This document shows, in pieces, positions 13,474-21,841 of a DNA stretch of 35,079 nucleotides. Each line of letters opens with the position of its first letter. Position 1 is the stretch's first letter. Below the pieces are notes generated by a model, which saw nothing but the letters and a program-made list of their open reading frames with translations, was not told where the DNA came from and made no database searches. Origin of the DNA: a virus; IMG/VR virus record IMGVR_UViG_3300028558_000069, positions 1-35,079 of that record; one strand, given 5' to 3'. The position numbers and the translations under genes were made by a program.

Positions 13474-16025
13474 TAGCCCGGCACTCCTACTAGCCCCAGC
13501 TGCGACTCAATGCTGAACGGGCTGGTCGCTTGGCCCCCTTGCGCTCGCTGCTGCAGGCCCCCGTGTTTCACCAGCAGATTCATCACCGCGTCAGCCACCT
13601 GCTTCGGGTTCCCTGCGCCATTCACGTGGATAGTGATATCGCCTACGCGCACGGGGGCGTGTGGATGCGTCGCACTTACTCGTCGCACGGTGGCGTGTGG
13701 ATGCGCTGCTCCACTAGGAGCGTTAGGTACCAGTTTGTCCCCGATGAAGGGTATAGAGTGAATCTTAGCCGCAATATTAGCACTCAGAGCGCTGAACAGC
13801 GCTGGTATTTTCAAAATGGACTGCGTTATCGTGTTGATGATGCTCTGCCAGATGCTGCGATTCCAGGAGTCAAATCGCCTGAGTTGCTGCTCAACGAAAT
13901 TAGTGGCCGTGTAGAAGCACTGCTTCATGAAATTGCCGAACTGACCTAGCTTCACACCGAGAGGCTTTAGAACCAGGTTGTCGAACGCCCAAGGACCTTT
14001 GCCCTCCATCGCCAAAGTAAGCTCATCCGCGCCGGGTTTACGTCCCTGGGGACCGTACTTCTTTAAGCGGTAATGGTGCAAGGACTCGCCATGTAACGCC
14101 GCCTCGTAAGCGTCTATCGCGTCACGGAACCAATCGGTCACATTACCTGTAAACATCTTAGACAGGCTGCCCTTGGAGTTGGTAAAGCCTGCGCTGAACG
14201 CCCAGAGAACGCCCGGCCAGAACGAGTGCGTAATCCAGCGAGCCATAGTGCCCAGTACCCAGCCGACGTTCGTAGCGTGACCCTTCAGCAACTGGATAGC
14301 GGTAATGAACATGAACACTTCGCCCACAAGCGGTATGAGCGAGGCCCCTACCCGAGAGAAGGCTGCGCCAATTAGCGGCAGCACCCGCATTATGAAGCCG
14401 CGAATAGCCATGTTGCTCTCTAAATTGCCGCCCAGACCCTCAGCAATCGCGCCTGCTTTGTAGATCATGTGGCCGCCAAAGCCTGCGTTGGCTACGAAAC
14501 CCTCACCCAACAAATACTTGCCGACGCCGGAAAACGCATTCTTAAGCCAGCCGCCAATTGCTAGGCCCCCGAACAATTTACCCAACAAGCCGCCGCCACC
14601 TGCTGCGGCTGAGGCCACTGTTTGCTCGCCCTCCATCCGGGAAAGTGCTCGTAGGCCCGCATAAGCGACCCACGACATACGCGCTAGTGCTGCCGCACCG
14701 CCCACTATCAGCACAAGGCCCGTAGCCGCTGCGGTGAGAGTAGCCGTGAGCATCGCTGCAGGGTGTTGACGAGCAAATATGGCTATTTGCAGGAACACGC
14801 TCGCTAGCTTAGTGATATACGGAATCAGCGTGTTAGTGAGAGGCAGGAATATCTCAGCTATTGCGCTCTCAATGTTCGTCTTAAGCAGCCCTGATGCGCC
14901 CTTGAAAGTGCCGTAGACCAGCTCCTGCTGCGCCTTCTCAATGGGCATCTCCCGCTTAAGCTTTTGCTGCTCGGCGTAGATTTTTAGAAACTGCTCGTAA
15001 GCCTGTCCCATAGACGCCGCCGAAACTAACGGGACTGCGATACGACCCAGAGCGCTGTTGATGAGTCCTGCGAAGGTTACTGCCGGATGGTACTTGGCAA
15101 ACGAGACAAGATGAGACATCATGCCCATGACGTCCCAATGGTTCTTATACGTACCATCAGCCTGGCGCTCGTGACTCATGTAGAGGCTCTGTCCGTTCGG
15201 ACCGATGAGGCCCAGGTCCTTCAGAGCGTTCTTCTGCTTGGCTTGGCGAGAGGTCGTCATCTGGGCTGCGTTGATGAGGCCCAGCGCGATAGCCTGCATA
15301 CCCGTACCGCCACGACCCTGCATGTAGCCTAGCTGGCCCATGAAGGACGTCATTGCGATAATGTCTTTGTTGGACGCGCCTAGATTGTGGAACAGGGACA
15401 TGAAGTACTTGCCCTGCGTGACCATCTTATCCAGCTCGAACGGTCCCGTGCGCATCGCAGCGTAGATGTCTTCTGTGACATCGCCCATAGCTTTAGGCGA
15501 ATACGCGCCAAGCATATGCGAGATTTTGGCGATGTCGTACATGGACTCATTCGGGTCCGTACCTAATCCTGGTGTGCGGTAAAGCACGTCCGAGAAGTAA
15601 GCCATCTTACGGAACAACGCACCGTTGTTGCCCATCAGCTGCCCTGGAGTTAAACCTCCCCGGACGCCGGATTGAAACTCACTCAGAATCTGTTGGATAG
15701 ACTGAGACGTAGCGCCCGTTACGGATAACGCCAGGTCGTGAATGCGGTCCAACGTAGGATTGCTAACGCCCGTGGTGACCTGGAGGCTCTTCAGCGCTGA
15801 CTGAAGCTCAGACGCCTTCTGAATGCCCTTTCCGATACCGTATTCCAGCGCAGCGCCTACCGCAATTGCGCCAATGGCCGCACCTACACCTAGGCTGCGC
15901 ATCAGCGAGTTGAGACGCGCAGTAGCTGCCTCGGCCTTGCCTGCATCAGCGACAAGAGCGCCGAATGCTGGCCCGGTGAGGTTACGGGCTGAAAGTACTA
16001 CTGCGACTCGCCAGGCTGCAAAAAT
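13473..16025 (-). CDS. Tail tape measure protein, apparent ATT start
   Basis: The protein is at least 809 residues from the first ATG (15902). It has glycine/alanine-rich membrane-like helices near the N-terminus (VGAAIGAIAVGAALEYGIGK), in the middle (LTATLTAAATGLVLIVGGAA) and later (LVGEVFMFITAIQLL), plus long helical stretches, as expected for a tape measure that fixes tail length. The reading frame is open upstream to 16037 and the extra 41 codons look coding (VAVVLSARNLTGPAFG, KAEAATARLN), matching the style of tape measure N-termini. No ATG, GTG or TTG lies there. ATT at 16023-16025 has AGGCGGT seven bases upstream, so I chose it; 15902 is the conservative start. Confidence 0.8.
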   Translation of the reverse strand: MFAAWRVAVVLSARNLTGPAFGALVADAGKAEAATARLNSLMRSLGVGAAIGAIAVGAALEYGIGKGIQKASELQSALKSLQVTTGVSNPTLDRIHDLALSVTGATSQSIQQILSEFQSGVRGGLTPGQLMGNNGALFRKMAYFSDVLYRTPGLGTDPNESMYDIAKISHMLGAYSPKAMGDVTEDIYAAMRTGPFELDKMVTQGKYFMSLFHNLGASNKDIIAMTSFMGQLGYMQGRGGTGMQAIALGLINAAQMTTSRQAKQKNALKDLGLIGPNGQSLYMSHERQADGTYKNHWDVMGMMSHLVSFAKYHPAVTFAGLINSALGRIAVPLVSAASMGQAYEQFLKIYAEQQKLKREMPIEKAQQELVYGTFKGASGLLKTNIESAIAEIFLPLTNTLIPYITKLASVFLQIAIFARQHPAAMLTATLTAAATGLVLIVGGAAALARMSWVAYAGLRALSRMEGEQTVASAAAGGGGLLGKLFGGLAIGGWLKNAFSGVGKYLLGEGFVANAGFGGHMIYKAGAIAEGLGGNLESNMAIRGFIMRVLPLIGAAFSRVGASLIPLVGEVFMFITAIQLLKGHATNVGWVLGTMARWITHSFWPGVLWAFSAGFTNSKGSLSKMFTGNVTDWFRDAIDAYEAALHGESLHHYRLKKYGPQGRKPGADELTLAMEGKGPWAFDNLVLKPLGVKLGQFGNFMKQCFYTATNFVEQQLRRFDSWNRSIWQSIINTITQSILKIPALFSALSANIAAKIHSIPFIGDKLVPNAPSGAAHPHATVRRVSATHPHAPVRVGDITIHVNGAGNPKQVADAVMNLLVKHGGLQQRAQGGQATSPFSIESQLGLVGVPG

Positions 16026-16030
16026 CGGAC

Positions 16031-16519
16031 TTACCGCCTATTTATAGAGGAAAACATTTTACGGACAGCGCCTTGTATGAGCAGAGCATCAACGGGTAAG
16101 CCCAACTCCTCAAACAACCGTTTCTCCGTGCGTGCGAACGTCAATCCGATGGTGGAACGCGCAGGGATATTCTTGATAGGGTCACCTATCTCCATGCCTA
16201 GCGCCTTGCCCAAATCGGAACCTACGCCGCCTTCCATACCTTGAACTAGTTTGTAATAACTGTCGCGCAACTCACCGCTGCGCATTAACGGGTCATTCTC
16301 AGAGAAGCCTAACGCGACACGGTCGGCTTTAGTGCGTTCCGCTAACTCGGGCCAAGCGCCGAACGGACCCGCGCCTTCCTGGTAGTGGCCGAACGTAGCA
16401 CGAGTATCACTCAGTAGCTTGCTCGTTACCCCCTCCAACCCCTCGTGAACCGCTTCATCGCACAAAGCCGCCACCTTCACGGTGTGTGCAATCAACTCGT
16501 TCAGCCCGCGAAACTCCAC
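16031..16519 (-). CDS. Tail completion / virion morphogenesis-like protein
   Basis: The 162-residue protein starts at GTG 16519. It contains a region (about 35-90) with ATFGHYQEGAGPFGAWPELA, then NDPLMRSGELRDSYY. The motif of an aromatic W-P-x-L-x-x-x-T-K segment followed by L-x-x-S-G-x-L-R-D-S is typical of HK97 gp10-like and P2 gpS-like head-tail or tail completion proteins. Here it lies between the chaperones and the tape measure rather than next to the connectors. The family call is from pattern, so moderately sure. A role in joining or finishing the tail is inferred. Confidence 0.65.
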   Translation of the reverse strand: MEFRGLNELIAHTVKVAALCDEAVHEGLEGVTSKLLSDTRATFGHYQEGAGPFGAWPELAERTKADRVALGFSENDPLMRSGELRDSYYKLVQGMEGGVGSDLGKALGMEIGDPIKNIPARSTIGLTFARTEKRLFEELGLPVDALLIQGAVRKMFSSINRR

Positions 16520-16542
16520 TCAAATGCTTTCGCCGTTGGTAG

Positions 16543-16746
16543 CTATCTTGCCTGGGACTCCTTCTCCTCATCTAACACGCTTTTCCAGACGCCTATCATA
16601 GTGATGCCCGTCTTAGGGTCGCGGTACTCCTTCTCCCAAAGGAATTTATCGCCGTTCATCTCGCCCTTGACTATGTTAATAGCCTCCAACACCAGGGAAT
16701 CCAGAAACTGGACCTCAGCCCAAGTAGGCTGGGCTATTGCGGCCAT
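16543..16746 (-). CDS. Tail assembly chaperone, -1 frame extension
   Basis: The 67-residue frame lies just after the first chaperone gene, in its -1 frame. No ribosome site is seen before its ATG 16746, and the -1 frame is open upstream to 16794, overlapping the last eight codons of the 159-residue gene. This is the usual layout of myophage and siphophage chaperone pairs made by programmed -1 frameshift (lambda G/GT type). The fused product would read through RNK to SPGLTEDPAFRG and then MAAIAQPTWAEVQ. The region is acidic and helical, ending KSVLDEEKESQAR. Both products would coat the tape measure during tube assembly. Confidence 0.7.
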   Translation of the reverse strand: MAAIAQPTWAEVQFLDSLVLEAINIVKGEMNGDKFLWEKEYRDPKTGITMIGVWKSVLDEEKESQAR

Positions 16747-16769
16747 GCCGCGAAAGGCTGGGTCCTCGG

Positions 16770-17249
16770 TCAGTCCCGGACTTTGTTGCGGCGCTCAACC
16801 TCTAGCTTCATCACCTCGGTGGTGATGTAGTCCTGGATTTGTTCCGTTTCCCACTTGTTCTCAACAGCCAGCTCCAGGGCCTTTTTGAGAATAGCCGCCG
16901 CCTCGGGGTTGATGAGGTTCTGGTAGAGTTGCATGAACTCATCCACAGCCTCGTCTGAACCAAAGCGGTTCACCAACGCTTCAAACTCACGCTCGGTCGT
17001 GAGGACCGGGGGTTTGCCGTTGATGGTGCGGATACACATGAACGCCGTAGCGATAGCTGCTAACTCGGGGTCCTTGCGTTGAATCTCGGTGGTGATGTTG
17101 CGCAAGCGAAGCTTGAGAACGCCTCGCGGTTTACCGCAGACGACTAGCGAGCCGTCCGGTAACGTATAATTGAAGGTTTCATCCGTCACGTCCGTCGCGA
17201 CAGGTGCCGCAGGCTTGTTGCCTGGCGGCGTAACTCTAGCATTTGCCAT
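16770..17249 (-). CDS. Tail assembly chaperone (upstream product)
   Basis: The 159-residue protein has a Pro/Val N-terminus, a small beta part (FNYTLPDGSLVVCGKPRGVL), then helical regions resembling other tail chaperones: LAAIATAFMCIRTINGKPP, EFEALVNRFGSDEAVDEFM, and a helical tail AAILKKALELAVENKWETE. It comes after sheath and tube and before the tape measure, where tail assembly chaperones are always found. A transcription terminator lies 39 bp before it and its own ribosome site is weak, which would keep its level below that of tube protein. Its last codons overlap the -1 frame of the following ORF. Confidence 0.82.
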   Translation of the reverse strand: MANARVTPPGNKPAAPVATDVTDETFNYTLPDGSLVVCGKPRGVLKLRLRNITTEIQRKDPELAAIATAFMCIRTINGKPPVLTTEREFEALVNRFGSDEAVDEFMQLYQNLINPEAAAILKKALELAVENKWETEQIQDYITTEVMKLEVERRNKVRD

Positions 17250-17287
17250 TCTACAACTATTCGACGTTTAGCGCGTAAGTCCTGGGT

Positions 17288-17321
17288 AAAACAAAAAGAC
17301 AGCGTGTTATCGAACGCTGTC
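17288..17321 (-). terminator. Rho-independent terminator between tube and chaperone genes
   Basis: On the minus strand GACAGCGT and ACGCTGTC form a perfect 8-bp stem (17314-17321 with 17298-17305) with an 8-base loop, followed at once by TTTTTGTTTT (17297-17288). This lies 30 bp after the tube gene stop. It probably reduces read-through from the highly expressed sheath and tube genes into the chaperone and tape measure genes. Confidence 0.88.
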
Positions 17322-17350
17322 CTCTCGTGTTCGGGTGGCCTTAGTAAACT

Positions 17351-17830
17351 TTAGAGTAGACCACCGTTGCCCCCGCCCACGAACACTTGACTGTTCTGGG
17401 TGAGCGCTTGACGCTGCGGGAAGAAGAATTTGACAGACATCGTTGACTCGTCCAGACCTTTGTAGATGCCGTCGCCCTCAGGAGCAATCGTGCCATCGAT
17501 GTAGTTGTACTGGTCAACCGAACCGTCCGGGTTACGCACCGTTTCAAGGAGCGTGACATCCGGGTCTTGTCCGCCGGCAATCCAGTTAGCTTCGAGCATG
17601 CTGAAGAAGTCATCTGCCGTGCTGTCCTGCCGAGTGATATGACACTCAACGTCGTAGCCACCGAAGATGGAACGAGCTACTGTAATGCCGCCCTTGTTAG
17701 TGGGCGTCACTTTCTTCATGCTCCAGTCAGCCTTGAAACTCGTTTCGGTCAACAGACCTAACTCATTTACAACGCTACCGTTCACGCTGATGGTCAGCGT
17801 TAAATCTCGGCCAATGTTAAACTTTGCCAC
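17351..17830 (-). CDS. Tail tube protein
   Basis: The 159-residue protein is beta-rich, with an N-terminal strand FNIGRDLTLTISVNGSVVNE, then KKVTPTNKGGITVARSIFGGYDVECHI style segments and a C-terminal strand TMSVKFFFPQ. It directly follows the sheath gene by 7 bp, which is the place of the tube protein in contractile tails (P2 FII, XkdM-like). It would stack as hexameric rings around the tape measure. The terminator just after it implies that this is the last gene at high expression. The call rests on size, beta pattern and position. Confidence 0.82.
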   Translation of the reverse strand: MAKFNIGRDLTLTISVNGSVVNELGLLTETSFKADWSMKKVTPTNKGGITVARSIFGGYDVECHITRQDSTADDFFSMLEANWIAGGQDPDVTLLETVRNPDGSVDQYNYIDGTIAPEGDGIYKGLDESTMSVKFFFPQRQALTQNSQVFVGGGNGGLL

Positions 17831-17837
17831 TTACCTG

Positions 17838-19400
17838 TTAGCTCCCTACTTGTCCTGCTTGAGTAGCGTTCTGAATCGTAACCGTCTGACCCGCCGTGAT
17901 GTTGATGATGAGTTGGTTCACAACCGACATGAACTCCACGACCACATCAGCCGTCAGTCGGCCTGCTTGAATGTTGGGCACTGAGTTGTTGCCCAGGTCG
18001 CATTGAACCGAGAAGTCATCGATGTCGTCCGATGCTTTCTGCGGGCTGAAGTAGCCCGTGAGAGAAGCCATGACGCCCGACCGAGTTGGGTCCGGGTCCC
18101 GCGTGGTCTGCTTCTTGTTGACCCACTGTCCGAGGACTGGGCCGCCCAAGTCGCGGAGAATCTGGTTGAGCTTACGCGTATACGTAATCTCGTTGATAGC
18201 CGTGTTCGTGGAAGTGTTCTTGCCGTGCCGCAGACCAATCACCGCGCCCGAAGGGATGGGATTGTTCAGAAACAGAATGCCGTTGTTCTTCAACGACGTC
18301 ATATCCGTGAACGACAGCTGCTGAGCGCCCGTAAGATTAGTCTTCAGAATACCGAATGCTTGCTGGTTACCCGGCGAATCGCTCGGATTCATGCGAGCAC
18401 AAATGCCCGCGATGACCGGGGTTGCTGGCAGGGTTACCTGCGCGTTCAACCACGTGTCGAGATACGTTATATTACCCCAGCCACAGAAAAAGTTAGCGTC
18501 TGCAACTGCAGCCGTTAAGAAGTCACTGAGTGCCGTGGTCACCGTATCACCTGCAGTGATACAGCCTACGAATGCGCCGCCTTCGCTTTGAGCAAACACA
18601 TCGCCTGCGGCCCATGCCGTAGTGTCCGTGCTACCCGCAAGCCAACACATATCGAAACCCGATTGACGTCCCGCATAGAGGCCCGTACGCGAACCCGCTC
18701 CACCATCCGTACCCATCTGGATAGACGTAGTGATGGAGGTTATACCGTCAGAGCCGCCCGCAAGAGACTCCTTAAGATTCGTGAGGTCAGGCTGTAACAC
18801 GCTAGGCGTGCCAGGCGCAGACATAACGACGAGCGTGCTCTTAGCGTTCACCGCCGTAGCGATGTTGAGCCAGCTCTTAACACCGTAGGTACCATCCGTG
18901 GTCACGTCCATGAGAATATTGTCGTAGACTTCAGCCCGCTGATTCTTACCCGTAAAGATAGAAACCATGGCCGTAGGCGCACCCGAGGTCCAGTTAGAAC
19001 CCTTCGACACGCGACAGTAAAATTGCTTACCCCAAGAACCGTGGTAGTAGGCCGTCACGACCAGGCCGTGAGCTGCAGCGGTGTCCACAAGGAACCCGCC
19101 TGCCTTGGTCTGAGTGCCGTCGCCTACGCGAACGCCGATAACGCCACCTTGCGCACGCTGCGCCATGTACAGGACACCGTCTTGAACGATATCCTTGCCG
19201 CTGTTAATAGGCGGTCCAAAATTACGAACCAGTTGCTGCGGAGAAGCGGAGACAAGCGCCGTGTTAAACGGACCCCAAGAAGCCGCGCCTGAAATAAGCG
19301 CGTTGAACAGGGTCGCACCGTTCATTAGAATGGCTTGCGGCAGATTGACGTTCAAATAAACATCATCAATGCCTAAACCATTACTGAAGCTTTGAGCCAT
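17838..19400 (-). CDS. Contractile tail sheath protein
   Basis: The 520-residue protein has an N-terminal beta arm, a VPxAI-like opening (VYLNVNLPQAILMNGATLF), a surface domain between about 130 and 360, and a C-terminal domain with GAVIGLRHGKNTSTNTA, TRKLNQILRDLGGPVLGQWVNKK and a closing pair VEFMSVVNQLIINITAGQTV. The last part is the conserved sheath handshake domain of myophages. It proves that this phage has a contractile tail. The ATG at 19400 overlaps the upstream 85-residue gene by 20 nt and has AGGA six bases before it. Confidence 0.92.
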   Translation of the reverse strand: MAQSFSNGLGIDDVYLNVNLPQAILMNGATLFNALISGAASWGPFNTALVSASPQQLVRNFGPPINSGKDIVQDGVLYMAQRAQGGVIGVRVGDGTQTKAGGFLVDTAAAHGLVVTAYYHGSWGKQFYCRVSKGSNWTSGAPTAMVSIFTGKNQRAEVYDNILMDVTTDGTYGVKSWLNIATAVNAKSTLVVMSAPGTPSVLQPDLTNLKESLAGGSDGITSITTSIQMGTDGGAGSRTGLYAGRQSGFDMCWLAGSTDTTAWAAGDVFAQSEGGAFVGCITAGDTVTTALSDFLTAAVADANFFCGWGNITYLDTWLNAQVTLPATPVIAGICARMNPSDSPGNQQAFGILKTNLTGAQQLSFTDMTSLKNNGILFLNNPIPSGAVIGLRHGKNTSTNTAINEITYTRKLNQILRDLGGPVLGQWVNKKQTTRDPDPTRSGVMASLTGYFSPQKASDDIDDFSVQCDLGNNSVPNIQAGRLTADVVVEFMSVVNQLIINITAGQTVTIQNATQAGQVGS

Positions 19401-19638
19401 TGTTGTCCTGTTCTCCTAATGCGGTCGTGGGCTTATCGTGCATCTTATCACGCACTACTTCTTTCTTCGTGTCTGTGGTAGACACTACCTTGTTCTCCTT
19501 TTGACGGAAGCCTACAAAGTTTTGGTCTAAACGCCAACGCTCGCACTCTTTAAGCACGTCGCCTCGAACGTGCTTATCGAATGGGCGGTCCACAACAATT
19601 TCGTGGCCTTCGGGCACTCGAACCTTTGTTAAATCCAT
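19381..19638 (-). CDS. Small hypothetical protein between tailspike and sheath
   Basis: The 85-residue protein begins MDLTKVRVPEGHEIVVDRPF and is strongly charged, with a disordered Lys/Asp/Thr-rich C-terminal half (TDTKKEVVRDKMHDK). Its ATG overlaps the tailspike stop (TAATG) and its end overlaps the sheath start. No family is recognised. It may be a sheath or tailspike accessory, based only on position. Confidence 0.6.
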   Translation of the reverse strand: MDLTKVRVPEGHEIVVDRPFDKHVRGDVLKECERWRLDQNFVGFRQKENKVVSTTDTKKEVVRDKMHDKPTTALGEQDNNGSKLQ

Positions 19639-21152
19639 TAGTCGTTTCCAATCCAGTCGCCAGACGGCGAGCCGGCAAATGAAATCTGGTCGTAAGGGTC
19701 CAGTTTCAAAATGCCTTGAGTAATCAGTTTAGTCACGCCGTTCAGAGTGTAGCTTGTCGCGCCCCAGAACGAGATGTAAGACGTTCCATAGTAGCCCAAT
19801 GACGCTGCTGTGGTCGCCGTCAAAGGAATCACGCCGCCATTAAGCACCTTGTGCTGGTCCGTGAGGCCGGGGCAATCCTTGAACCAAATAGTCGTTGGCG
19901 TGCCCACTACTTTAAGGGGGCCTAGCGCGTTGTTGGTGAGGTCTACATTCTTTACACGTAGAATAGTGGTGTTTGAGCCTAGGTCCACTATCATGCCCCA
20001 GGGCTGGCGAGTAGAGAAGCCTTCATAGTCGCCTCGGCAATTCGCGCCTTCAATCTCAACAACGTCGCCCCCCGTCACACGAATGCCTGCGTAATCGCCC
20101 CCGCCCTGTCCGTTGGCCGAGTAGCGACCCTTGTTGACCTTGACTAAGTGGCAGCCTGCAATAAGCAATCCGTCCCGCGTCCAGTTGATATAGGTCTCAT
20201 TGTTGAGGCTCACACCGTCAGTTGAGGAGTTAGCGAACGCTCCTGTGCCAATCGTTCCACCAGGGAACGTCGTCACCGCGCTGGCACTCAGGACGTGGAT
20301 GTTATCTGTGAAGATAGCGTTCTGATTAGCCGCCCCTGTAGGCGGGTTGAACATCACGGACCACTTGCGAGGATTCATGTGGTTACGCGAGATGAATACG
20401 TCATTCCAACTCTTAAGGAATTCAAACCCGTAGTCCATGTGCGAGAAATGATTGTCCTCTATGTACAGCGTAGACACCGATTGTATCTGCGCTGCCTTGT
20501 TATTGTTGTTCGAGCCGCCAGCACAACGCATTACGTTGTTGCGTAGGAAACACTGCGACCCTGATAAGACGTTCCAAATGAGATTGTTGACGTTGAACGC
20601 ATCCAACGTACTATCTTTGACCCCACACTGCAGGGCATGGTCGTCAAAGAAGGCAGCTGCGCAGCTGTTAAAGAATAGGCGCTCACCCACCATGTTCTGG
20701 CAATTAGTGGCATACAGCGGATAACCGCTCACGCCGCCCATGTACTTAATAGTGAGATTGCGGATACCGATACCCATACCGTTACCGCCGTCGCCCGCGA
20801 CAAAGAACAAGTTACCGTTCGCGTTCACTACCAACTCAGTCAACCGGCTAGGCGATTCAATATCTACGCCGTCAACCAGCTCATTGAGGGGGTTGATTTG
20901 ATACGTTGCTAGCGGTATGAGAATCCGTCCGCCCGCGACAGCCGCTGTAGCAGCCGCGTTGAATCCGTCCGTGTTAGATGATGCCCCACTGGCACCGGAC
21001 ATGCCGTACTTAGTGCCTAGAAAAATAGAAATACCCGACAGATCAGCCGTGGCTCCTACAGCGTTCTGCGCTGCAACAGCTGCGTCAAAATCCTCGTTGA
21101 GGTCCGCTGCGTGGGCTACTTCGCCGGTCACAAACTCATGTGGTACTGACAT
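19638..21152 (-). CDS. Tailspike-like protein with right-handed beta-helix
   Basis: The 504-residue protein starts with a helical head (SVPHEFVTGEVAHAADLNEDF), which resembles the adaptor segment of many fibres and spikes. It then has a pectate-lyase-like part: TDGFNAAATAAVAGGRILIP (61-80) is typical of the start of polysaccharide-degrading tailspikes. Next come regular coils rich in Asn and aromatic residues (IGIRNLTIKYMGG, CLIRNNV-like CFLRNNVMRC, LYIEDNHFSHM, DVFISRNHMN, GIRVTGGDVVEIEGANCRG). A short beta C-terminal cap follows (SYISFWGATSYTL). It probably binds or degrades a host surface glycan. Catalytic residues cannot be assigned from sequence. It sits before the sheath rather than after the baseplate genes. 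Confidence 0.82.
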   Translation of the reverse strand: MSVPHEFVTGEVAHAADLNEDFDAAVAAQNAVGATADLSGISIFLGTKYGMSGASGASSNTDGFNAAATAAVAGGRILIPLATYQINPLNELVDGVDIESPSRLTELVVNANGNLFFVAGDGGNGMGIGIRNLTIKYMGGVSGYPLYATNCQNMVGERLFFNSCAAAFFDDHALQCGVKDSTLDAFNVNNLIWNVLSGSQCFLRNNVMRCAGGSNNNNKAAQIQSVSTLYIEDNHFSHMDYGFEFLKSWNDVFISRNHMNPRKWSVMFNPPTGAANQNAIFTDNIHVLSASAVTTFPGGTIGTGAFANSSTDGVSLNNETYINWTRDGLLIAGCHLVKVNKGRYSANGQGGGDYAGIRVTGGDVVEIEGANCRGDYEGFSTRQPWGMIVDLGSNTTILRVKNVDLTNNALGPLKVVGTPTTIWFKDCPGLTDQHKVLNGGVIPLTATTAASLGYYGTSYISFWGATSYTLNGVTKLITQGILKLDPYDQISFAGSPSGDWIGND

Positions 21153-21841
21153 TAGTTCCAGGTCGCTCCGCTGTCTAGCTCTGTAGTGTCTAAGATGATG
21201 GGGTTCTCTGCAGGCGGGTTGCTGCCCCGATTGCGTACCACAACGCCTAATACTTGATTATTCACCGTCATGCTAACGTCTACCTCTTCAACCAGGTAGG
21301 AAATCTGACCCACAGGTATCTGAAGCACATCGAAGTCAGCAACGTAAAACATCTTTTGAACATAGACCGAATCGCTCTGCTCGTTATCAAACGGCTCAGC
21401 GTGAGCGAAACGCAGCGTGGTGGTGGTGGTGTCCAACTCCGTCTGACGATAAAAATCACCGAGATAGCCTCTAATCACGTTAGAGATAGCTGCCCGGGTG
21501 GGGCGGTCGTAGGACCACACCTCAATAATCATTGCCTTCTCCGAACGTCCCGTCTGGAAGGTTTCCAAACCGTTCGGCAGAGTTATAAGCTTCTGCGAAT
21601 CGTAGTACGGCATGACCTTCTCGGTCGTGTAAGGGTAGATGCTTACTTGTGCCATGTGATTCTCTAGACGGTGCAACACTTTCACCTGGATAGGGTGGCC
21701 CGCGCCAATGATAGTAGGCGGTATGTAGCCTGCAGAAGGCTGCGCATTCGGATAGTCTGGAGGAAGGTTAGGTTGAAACGGCGCAAGGAATGCTCCCACG
21801 CTCACCGCCAACTGGTCCATTACATCATCCAGAAATGCCAT
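21152..21841 (-). CDS. Tail terminator / neck protein candidate
   Basis: The 229-residue protein starts at ATG 21841 directly after the receiver gene stop. It has an N-terminal helix with a Pro-rich loop, then beta segments (GHPIQVKVLHRLENHMAQVS, EKAMIIEVWSYDR) followed by PTRAAISNVIRGYLGDFY, and a beta C-terminal part. The pattern of an I-x-V-W-x-x-D-R-x-x-R-x-x-I helix resembles tail completion/terminator proteins of myophages, which cap the tail tube and lie just before the sheath. A tailspike gene interrupts that order here. The assignment is mainly by position and pattern. Confidence 0.6.
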   Translation of the reverse strand: MAFLDDVMDQLAVSVGAFLAPFQPNLPPDYPNAQPSAGYIPPTIIGAGHPIQVKVLHRLENHMAQVSIYPYTTEKVMPYYDSQKLITLPNGLETFQTGRSEKAMIIEVWSYDRPTRAAISNVIRGYLGDFYRQTELDTTTTTLRFAHAEPFDNEQSDSVYVQKMFYVADFDVLQIPVGQISYLVEEVDVSMTVNNQVLGVVVRNRGSNPPAENPIILDTTELDSGATWN

